DNA from: JBBRZF01 sp038236965
Lineage (GTDB): Bacteria > Acidobacteriota > Terriglobia > Terriglobales > Acidobacteriaceae
DNA length: 11,829 nucleotides
Assembly (NCBI GenBank): GCA_038236965.1
Contig: JBBRZF010000112.1
Span: 1 to 11,829, forward strand
Direction: 5' to 3'
Shown here piece by piece: positions 6,618 through 11,829 of this stretch (the stretch's first letter is position 1; every line of letters begins with the position of its first letter). The position numbers and the translations under genes were made by a program. Below the pieces are notes generated by a model. It had not been told where the DNA came from and made no database searches. It saw only the letters and a list, made by a program, of their open reading frames with translations.

Positions 6618-7103
6618 ATGAGTTCGCTTCCTCTCAATGTGATGTCGCTGATCAGTTCAGTCGCTGGCGCGATTGCCGTGATGATCTGGCGGGTCAGGGA
6701 ATCACGCACCGCGGTCACGGCAAGAAAGATCATCATCCCGCCACTAGGAATGGCCACAGGATTCGCGATGTTTGCTGTTCCTGCATTTCGAGTCCCCTGG
6801 GCGTGGGCGGGTCTGGCATTCTTGATCGGCGCATTTATTCTCGCCTATCCGTTGTTGCGGACCTCGCGGCTCGTTCTCGATGGGGAGACGGTGATGGCAC
6901 AGCGCTCGAACGCATTTTTCGCCGTCATTCTTCTTCTCGCGGGAATTCGAATCGCGGCGCGCGGCTATCTTGATACCGTCCTCACCGTGCAACAAACGGC
7001 AGCGCTATTTTTCATTCTGGCATTCGGGATGATCCTGCGCTGGCGGGCGCACATGTATTACCAATACCAAGCGCTCAATAACGGAACGCGCTCCTCCTGC
7101 TGA
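6618..7103 (+). CDS. ccdC: CcdC-like membrane protein (DUF1453)
   Basis: This is a 161-residue integral membrane protein resembling Bacillus CcdC, named for its place beside cytochrome c biogenesis genes but with no established biochemical role. The resemblance runs along the chain: ARKIIIPPLGMATGFAMF (about 36-52), PAFRVPW (55-61), LLRTSRLVL (79-87), a Gln-Arg-Ser-Asn-Ala-Phe segment near 95-100, and LFFILAFGMILRWR (130-143). These match the K-K-I-x-x-P-P, F-R-V, K-T-S and L-A-F-G-M signature of the family. Hydrophobic segments fall at about 8-25, 41-58, 62-80, 98-113 and 125-140. The start is ATG 6618; a TTG two codons upstream is less likely, and only GAAGA is available as a weak ribosome site. 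No ccdA, thioredoxin or cytochrome c gene is nearby. The symbol reflects family similarity, not proven function. Confidence 0.75.
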   Translation: MSSLPLNVMSLISSVAGAIAVMIWRVRESRTAVTARKIIIPPLGMATGFAMFAVPAFRVPWAWAGLAFLIGAFILAYPLLRTSRLVLDGETVMAQRSNAFFAVILLLAGIRIAARGYLDTVLTVQQTAALFFILAFGMILRWRAHMYYQYQALNNGTRSSC

Positions 7104-7323
7104 GGGTGATCCTTCTTTCTCACTCTTGCGGAGGATGCACTCCAGCACTCCGTCGCTGAATGCCTCGAGTCTGCTTGTGCTCATCGCTTCCCCCGCCTCG
7201 CTCGATGCACTACTCTAGCTCGTAAAACTTTTCCTGCAAGAATCTTCACGCCTCTCGTTCTTACCTCAGTGTCGCTCCGGAGGCCAAACCTTCGCGATGC
7301 GCGCTCCCATTCTCGCCCAGCAC

Positions 7324-7330
7324 GGGGAGG
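7324..7330 (+). promoter_or_regulatory. Strong ribosome binding site deciding the VIT/VWA start
   Basis: GGGGAGG lies 5 nt before ATG 7336. The frame is open further upstream to an ATG at 7297, but that start has no comparable site and would place 13 hydrophilic residues before the signal peptide. The rest of the gap after the CcdC-like gene (7104-7323) shows no gene and no clear promoter. Confidence 0.75.
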
Positions 7331-7335
7331 TTCGT

Positions 7336-9801
7336 ATGCAGCAGCAAATGGCAAAAAGTGTTCGCCCAGTACGCAATTTCGTGATGCTTCTCTCTCTCGT
7401 TCTCATCCTGTTCGCCATCTTCAGCAAGCCTGCCAGGGCGGGAAACGATCTTGGCGCTGGCGCTCTGCGTATCGTCGGCAAGAACGGCGTCGCCGCCGAT
7501 GAGTGTCCGCTTCCGCTCAAGCATACGGACGTGAAGGCCGCCATCAGTGGCTCAGTCGCGCGCGTCGTCGTCATCCAGGAGTTCCAGAACACGGGCAGCG
7601 ATACTATCGAGGCGCTCTACGTCTTCCCGTTGCCGCACAGCGCCGCCGTCGATGACATGACCATGCACGTGGGCGACGCCGTCATTCGCGGCATCATCAA
7701 GCCCCGCAAAGAGGCCGCGCAAATTTATGCCACCGCTCGACGCAGCGGACAAGTGGCCGCCCTGCTCGACCAGGAGCGGCCCAACATCTTCACCCAGTCG
7801 GTGGCCAACATCACGCCGGGCGCAATCGTGAAAATCGAGATCAGTTACGTGCAAGTCCTCGACTACGAGAACAACGAATATGAATTCGTCTTCCCCATGA
7901 CGGTTGGCCCGCGCTACATTCCCGGCACACCCAACGCGGATTACACCGGCACGAACAAGGTGCCCGACGCGGGACGCATCACGCCGCCTACGGTCGATCC
8001 CGGCCAGCGCAGCGGACACGATATCTCGCTCACCCTCGCGCTCGATTCCGGCATTCCGCTCGCCAGCATCCGTTCCGTGTTGCACAAGGCCGTCATTCAG
8101 AAAACCGGCGTCAGCAGCGCAACCGTAGCGTTGGAAAATCAGAACTCCATTCCCAATCGCGATTTCATCTTGCGATACAAAGTTGTGGGTACTCAGATTG
8201 CCGACGCCGTGTTGACGCACACGCGCGGTAAGGGTGATGGCTATTTCGCGCTCATGCTGCAACCGCCCGAGCGTTTTGCCGAAACCGACGTCACCCCCAA
8301 GGAACTCGTCTTCGTGCTCGATACCTCTGGTTCCATGACCGGCTTCCCCATCGAAAAAGGGAAGGAGCTCATCGACCTCGCGTTGCGCGAACTTCGACCC
8401 AACGACACCTTTAACCTCATCACCTTCGCCGGAGATACGAAGATCCTCTTCGACGAACCCGTGAGCGCGACGCCGGAAAATATGCAAGTCGCTCGCGAAT
8501 TTCTAGCGGGACGTTCAGGCGGTGGCGGCACCGAGATGATGAAGGCCATTCGCGCCGCACTCGAACCGAGCGATAAGCAGGAGCACCTGCGCATCGTCTG
8601 CTTCGTCACCGACGGCGAAGTGGGCAACGACTTCGAGATCATCAACGAGGTTCGTTCGCATCCGAACGCGCGCGTCTTCTCCTTTGGCATCGGACAGAGC
8701 GTCAATCGATTCCTGCTCGAGAACATCGCGCGTGAAGGCCGCGGCGAAGCCGAGTTCGTCACCCTCGGCGCCAACGCCGAAAAGACCGCGCACCGCTTGT
8801 ACGAGCGTCTGCGTTCTCCGTTGCTCACCGACATCACGGTTGATTTTGGCAAGCTGCCCGTCCGCGAAGTCGTCCCAGCACATCTGCCCGATCTTTTCGC
8901 CGCGCGTCCGCTTGTTATCTACGGACGCTACACGGGCTCTGCGCACGGAACTATCACCTTGCATGGCACTCGCGCAGGCCAACCCTGGCAGCGCCAGATT
9001 GAAGTCGATCTTCCAGCCCAACAATCCGGCAATGCCGTGCTCGCCTCTCTGTGGGCGCGCAAGAAGATCGATCAGGTGATGGCCCGCGACCTCATGGGCA
9101 TCCAGCACAATTCGCCCAAGCCTGAGATCGAGAAAGAGATCACGCAGCTCGGTATCGATTACAAGATCATGACGCAGTTCACTTCCTTCGTCGCCGTGGA
9201 CGAACGCATGGTCACCAACGGTGGCGATTCGCGCACGGTTGAAGTTCCGGTCGATGCGCCCGCCGGCAGCGCTCCTATCAACGGTTCTCTCATGGCCTAC
9301 GGACAGATGGCCGGAGGAATCGTGAATGCTCCTCCTCCGCCTAGTCCCGGCTACATGGGAGGAAACAAGGGAGCGCAGCAGACTGTCGAAGTGACCGCCT
9401 CCTCGCCGATGGTGGCGATGGACGCGGCTCGGCTTCGAAAGGATGTGCCCCTAGAACACAAGGCGCGGGCTGCCGCAACTCCTGCGAAAAAAACCGAACG
9501 TGACGCGATCGTGAAGAAGCTGGACAACCGATTGCTCGAGGCCTGGTACTGCAATCAGCTCGCGCAACGCCGAGAGAAGCCGCCCGCGTCCTGTACGCTG
9601 GCATGGAAGAACCGTGTGCGAGTGAAGATCGATGCAGTCACGCCGTCCCCGAGTTTGTTGACCGCACTAAAGAAACTTGGCTTCGTGCCGGAAAATAGAT
9701 CGCAACTGGTCGGCACCATCGATGTCGCCAATCTCGGCGAGCTGGCAAAACTCGCCGAGGTCAATTCCGTCAACCTCGCGGTGGCGCTCATGCCGAAGTA
9801 G
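7336..9801 (+). CDS. Exported VIT and VWA domain protein
   Basis: An 821-residue exported protein of the inter-alpha-trypsin-inhibitor-heavy-chain-like type. An N-terminal signal (basic MQQQMAKSVRPVR, hydrophobic 15-30, PARA near residue 35) is followed by a VIT domain (about 54-180) containing ALYVFPLPHSAAVDDM (93-108). A VWA domain (about 323-495) has a complete MIDAS site: DTSGSM (Asp329, Ser331, Ser333), Thr399 in GGGGTEM, and Asp426 in TDGE. It should therefore bind a divalent cation and a protein partner. Residues 496-625 end in IDYKIMTQFTSFVAVDER, conserved in bacterial VIT/VWA proteins such as those called sortase targets, but no LPxTG or C-terminal membrane anchor is present. Residues 630-700 are a Gly/Pro-rich linker with QQTVEVTASSPMV (681-693). 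The last 100 residues (two Cys, 739 and 752) form an unassigned small domain. The gene is monocistronic, with its own ribosome site and terminator. The partner and process are unknown. Confidence 0.9.
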   Translation: MQQQMAKSVRPVRNFVMLLSLVLILFAIFSKPARAGNDLGAGALRIVGKNGVAADECPLPLKHTDVKAAISGSVARVVVIQEFQNTGSDTIEALYVFPLPHSAAVDDMTMHVGDAVIRGIIKPRKEAAQIYATARRSGQVAALLDQERPNIFTQSVANITPGAIVKIEISYVQVLDYENNEYEFVFPMTVGPRYIPGTPNADYTGTNKVPDAGRITPPTVDPGQRSGHDISLTLALDSGIPLASIRSVLHKAVIQKTGVSSATVALENQNSIPNRDFILRYKVVGTQIADAVLTHTRGKGDGYFALMLQPPERFAETDVTPKELVFVLDTSGSMTGFPIEKGKELIDLALRELRPNDTFNLITFAGDTKILFDEPVSATPENMQVAREFLAGRSGGGGTEMMKAIRAALEPSDKQEHLRIVCFVTDGEVGNDFEIINEVRSHPNARVFSFGIGQSVNRFLLENIAREGRGEAEFVTLGANAEKTAHRLYERLRSPLLTDITVDFGKLPVREVVPAHLPDLFAARPLVIYGRYTGSAHGTITLHGTRAGQPWQRQIEVDLPAQQSGNAVLASLWARKKIDQVMARDLMGIQHNSPKPEIEKEITQLGIDYKIMTQFTSFVAVDERMVTNGGDSRTVEVPVDAPAGSAPINGSLMAYGQMAGGIVNAPPPPSPGYMGGNKGAQQTVEVTASSPMVAMDAARLRKDVPLEHKARAAATPAKKTERDAIVKKLDNRLLEAWYCNQLAQRREKPPASCTLAWKNRVRVKIDAVTPSPSLLTALKKLGFVPENRSQLVGTIDVANLGELAKLAEVNSVNLAVALMPK

Positions 9802-9820
9802 TTCGCAGCGCTCGCGCTCA

Positions 9821-9860
9821 AAATGCCCGGCCTTCCCAAAGGCCGGGCATTTCCTTTTTT
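9821..9860 (+). terminator. Strong intrinsic terminator after VIT/VWA gene
   Basis: A 14-bp perfect stem (9821-9834 with 9839-9852, core GCCCGGCC/GGCCGGGC) with a 4-nt loop is followed after two C residues by six T residues (9855-9860). It lies 19 bp after the stop codon and cleanly isolates the VIT/VWA gene from the next one. Confidence 0.92.
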
Positions 9861-9990
9861 GATGCCTCACGTTCGCGCCCCGCGGCTGGGCGAAAACGTC
9901 GGTTCTTTCGGGTCCGTCGCATCAACCGGTGCGTAGCAGCTCTTGCTTCATTGTTTTTCATTCCTGCAATTCTGCATCCAGCAATCTACA

Positions 9991-11205
9991 ATGCTCGTGA
10001 TGTCCAGCTTCTTCAATCGCGAACGCTTCGGCACCCCGCAACTTATCGCCGCAATCCTTCTCCTGTTTTTCCTCGGACAATGTGCGTGGTTCATTTCGCA
10101 TGTGCCGCTCACGCAGGTGGAGTCGAACTACATCCTCGGCGGCATGGAGATGCTGCGTTCGGGCGCAGATGCCGGAGACCAATTGCGCAGTCCCGTGGTT
10201 GCGCTCATCGCGGTCACGCCAGCCTATGTGCTGGTGAAATACAAACTCTTGCCCACCACTTCGAGCGCTGAAGGCGTCACGACGTTCTACGAGCCGAACT
10301 CCCATATCTTTCTCGATCAGCATCGCTGGTTCATCCGCGCGCCGTTTCTGTTGATGGGACTCCTGCTCGGTGCGTCTGTCTGGTACGTCGCGCGGCGCCT
10401 CTATGGAAATGCCGGTGGATACATCGCGCTCGGCCTCTACGTTTTTTCGCCCGCATTCGTTACGCGCAGTTCGCTCGCGCAACCGGAGATCGCCGCGGCC
10501 TGGGGAATTTTCGGCGTCATCTTCACTTCCATCGCTGTCGCGCACACTCTTTACGCTCCGCGCGAAGTCATCCTCTGGAACTGGCGACGCATCATGTTGC
10601 TCGGCATCTCCATCGCACTCGCCGTAGGCGCCCAGTTTTCCTGCGCCGTGCTGCTCTTGCTCGCGCTGGCTTTCATGTGGTGGGCTGTGCCGCATCGTCG
10701 TCCTGCCGCGTTTGGTATCTTGCTGTCTGCCTGCGGCGTCGCTCTGGTACTGCTTTGGGCCGCATACTTGTTCAATCCTTTCGCGATGTTCCACGGCTTC
10801 GCTCGCGGCCAATGGCTACGCTTCTCCCCGGCCATGATCGCCTCGGCGGTCCTCTATCACCTGGTCGGAGTCTTCTACCTGCGCGACGCCGCGGCCTCTT
10901 CGCTCATGGTTATCGTCTCCCTCGGAACTTATTTCGCGTGGAAGCGCACGCGCTTCTTCGGCAATACTGCGCCCTTGCTCACGGCAGCGTTGCTCATCGT
11001 GCTTGCGGTTGCAATGCCCAGCGCCGCGGGATTCACCTTCGTCTATCTGGCGCTGCCGTTTCTTATAGTTTTTTCTTCGGGAGTCTTCGCCGATCTTCTG
11101 GAATCAAAGTTCCGCAATCTGGCCTTGGGTGTCGCCGTCGGTGTTTGCCTGATGCAGGCCGTGCTTGGCCTGTCCGCGCTGTTCCAGCTTGGAAATCTTC
11201 GTTGA
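9991..11205 (+). CDS. Polytopic membrane protein, GT-C/PMT-like (putative glycosyltransferase 39 type)
   Basis: A 404-residue inner-membrane protein with about nine hydrophobic segments, the first at about 17-37 and others near 116-135, 143-158, 167-186, 202-232, 240-262, 300-316, 328-345 and 347-366, with a last one at 377-398. The order resembles the dolichyl-phosphate-mannose/ArnT (GT-C) fold. A short extracytoplasmic loop after TM1 carries an acidic-Tyr motif (TQVESNY, Glu44 and Tyr47) where the family has its D/E-rich catalytic site. ARRLYGNAGGYIA (134-146) with SLAQPEIAAA (161-170) echoes the conserved second and third helices, with an acidic residue (Glu166). The canonical Asp-Glu pair is not present, so catalysis is unproven. 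The start ATG 9991 has a second Met three codons on and no clear ribosome site; an upstream in-frame TTG at 9943 is unlikely. Partner lipid and acceptor are unknown. It could also be a non-enzymatic polytopic protein. Confidence 0.6.
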   Translation: MLVMSSFFNRERFGTPQLIAAILLLFFLGQCAWFISHVPLTQVESNYILGGMEMLRSGADAGDQLRSPVVALIAVTPAYVLVKYKLLPTTSSAEGVTTFYEPNSHIFLDQHRWFIRAPFLLMGLLLGASVWYVARRLYGNAGGYIALGLYVFSPAFVTRSSLAQPEIAAAWGIFGVIFTSIAVAHTLYAPREVILWNWRRIMLLGISIALAVGAQFSCAVLLLLALAFMWWAVPHRRPAAFGILLSACGVALVLLWAAYLFNPFAMFHGFARGQWLRFSPAMIASAVLYHLVGVFYLRDAAASSLMVIVSLGTYFAWKRTRFFGNTAPLLTAALLIVLAVAMPSAAGFTFVYLALPFLIVFSSGVFADLLESKFRNLALGVAVGVCLMQAVLGLSALFQLGNLR

Positions 11206-11259
11206 GTCTCGGTCAATATCACCGCATCAAAAGTAGGAGAACAGGGTTATCATCCGTAC

Positions 11260-11766
11260 ATGAGGAAGCTCGGCAAAGTCGCGACCATCATGGTTATGCT
11301 GGCGACAGCCGCTCTTGCGCAACGCGCCACGCCTCCTCCGGCCTCCATCTTTTCCAGCGGCGGGGCCACTCCTCCTCCTGCCAGCATTTATTCACTCCCC
11401 TCGCGGAATATGAATCCGGGATTTGGCGCGCCAACCATCTTCATTCGCCCGGGACATCCGCACCAACAGCATCAACTCCATCAGCGCCGTTTTCAGAGTG
11501 CGTATCCGGTGTACGTTCCTTACGCCGCCTATGGATACGATTACCCTGAGGTGATTTCACCCTCGGACTCCGAGATTGAGAATGGTGGCACCTTCCAGAG
11601 TTCGCGCCGTGGCAATGCGCCTTTCGATGCGAACTACCCGGCCGCGCCCGGTCAGCAAGGTTCCTTCTATCAGCCAGCGCCGTACGCGCCTGCCTCGACG
11701 CCGTCGTTCCTCATCCGACCACAAAAAACGGGCAGTCGCGCCCTCTTTCCAAGGTCACTCCGCTGA
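11260..11766 (+). CDS. Small exported Pro/Gln/Tyr-rich protein of unknown function
   Basis: I do not recognise this 168-residue protein. It begins with a good signal peptide (MRKLGKVATIMVMLATAALA, cleavage likely near residue 20-22). Directly after this is a 13-residue tandem repeat, ATPPPASIFSSGG then ATPPPASIYSLPS (23-48). A His/Gln cluster (HPHQQHQLHQRR, about 66-77) and a Tyr/Pro-rich stretch (YPVYVPYAAYGYDYPE) follow, then low-complexity sequence to the end. No enzymatic motif, transmembrane segment or lipobox is visible, so it is probably a disordered periplasmic or envelope protein. ATG 11260 is the only start in its frame near here; AGGAG lies about 20 nt upstream, too far for an ordinary ribosome site. 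Its stop overlaps the next ATG, indicating translational coupling. Confidence 0.65.
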   Translation: MRKLGKVATIMVMLATAALAQRATPPPASIFSSGGATPPPASIYSLPSRNMNPGFGAPTIFIRPGHPHQQHQLHQRRFQSAYPVYVPYAAYGYDYPEVISPSDSEIENGGTFQSSRRGNAPFDANYPAAPGQQGSFYQPAPYAPASTPSFLIRPQKTGSRALFPRSLR

Positions 11767-11829
11767 TGGCAAACAAAGCGGTGAAAAAAATCACCCGTTC
11801 GCTTCCGAAACCCGCCAAGCGCCCGCGAG
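11766..11829 (+). CDS. 5' end of an unidentified gene, truncated by window edge
   Basis: An ATG at 11766 shares its A with the preceding TGA stop (TGATG), the usual form of a coupled start. AAGG at 11751-11754 is a distant possible ribosome site. The 21 visible codons give MANKAVKKITRSLPKPAKRP and one further Arg, a strongly basic, Pro-containing N-terminus with no signal peptide. It is too short to assign. A basic leader of this sort is common before nucleic-acid-binding or cytoplasmic enzyme domains, but that is a guess. Confidence 0.4.
   Translation, partial: MANKAVKKITRSLPKPAKRPR

Noticed and set aside
7135..7218. 27-codon frame starting at an ATG directly after GGAGG
   Set aside because: The GGAGG abuts the ATG with no spacing, so it cannot work as a normal ribosome site. 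The peptide is Ser/Leu-rich without features, and nothing supports translation.
9870..9900. Possible hairpin ACGTTCGC ... GCGAAAACGT upstream of the membrane protein gene
   Set aside because: Pairing requires a two-base bulge and a long loop, and it has no distinctive position relative to the start.
10677..11549. 290-codon plus-strand frame overlapping the membrane protein and the small exported protein
   Set aside because: It lies in a different frame from two genes with clear signal or membrane features. Its product is Arg/Ser/His-rich with no domain pattern.

Overview
The window looks like a chromosomal segment of a GC-rich Gram-negative soil bacterium, most likely an Acidobacteriota (Koribacter- or Terriglobus-like). 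This placement is an inference. It rests on the GyrB type (long, with the Gram-negative insert), the gene mix, and the clusters of GC-rich extragenic hairpins. All recognisable intact genes read on the + strand. They are separated by real intergenic gaps with their own signals, so most look like single transcription units rather than one operon.

Left part (1-1100): a 59-bp tandem repeat at the left edge carries REP-like hairpins. Next comes a small minus-strand lipoprotein gene (RDCGATT-type) that appears frameshifted and is bracketed by a 19-bp near-perfect inverted repeat (161-179 / 528-546). Then comes mscL, a mechanosensitive channel whose cytoplasmic tail is replaced by a CxxC/CxxC zinc ribbon, closed by a hairpin terminator.

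Middle part (1279-7103): a secreted calcineurin-like phosphoesterase with a carboxypeptidase-regulatory-like domain and three Ig-like repeats is followed by a 516-bp gap. That gap holds four successive hairpins (one pair shared with the left-edge repeat), TTG-hexamer minisatellite sequence, two sets of short direct repeats and an extended -10 promoter for gyrB. gyrB encodes the DNA gyrase ATPase subunit. A hairpin and a CcdC-like (DUF1453) four- to five-helix membrane protein follow it.

Right part (7336-11829): a large exported VIT/VWA protein with an intact MIDAS motif and an unassigned C-terminal region ends in a very strong intrinsic terminator. It is followed by a polytopic GT-C/PMT-like membrane protein, a small exported Pro/Gln/Tyr-rich protein, and the first 21 codons of a gene that overlaps its stop codon and runs off the window.

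No RNA genes, CRISPR array, transposase, integrase or recognisable defence system is visible. The most interesting items are the VIT/VWA protein's C-terminal region, the repeat-bracketed lipoprotein relic, the compound hairpin cluster shared between two loci, and the MscL-zinc-ribbon fusion. Nothing here amounts to a demonstrable new multi-gene system.
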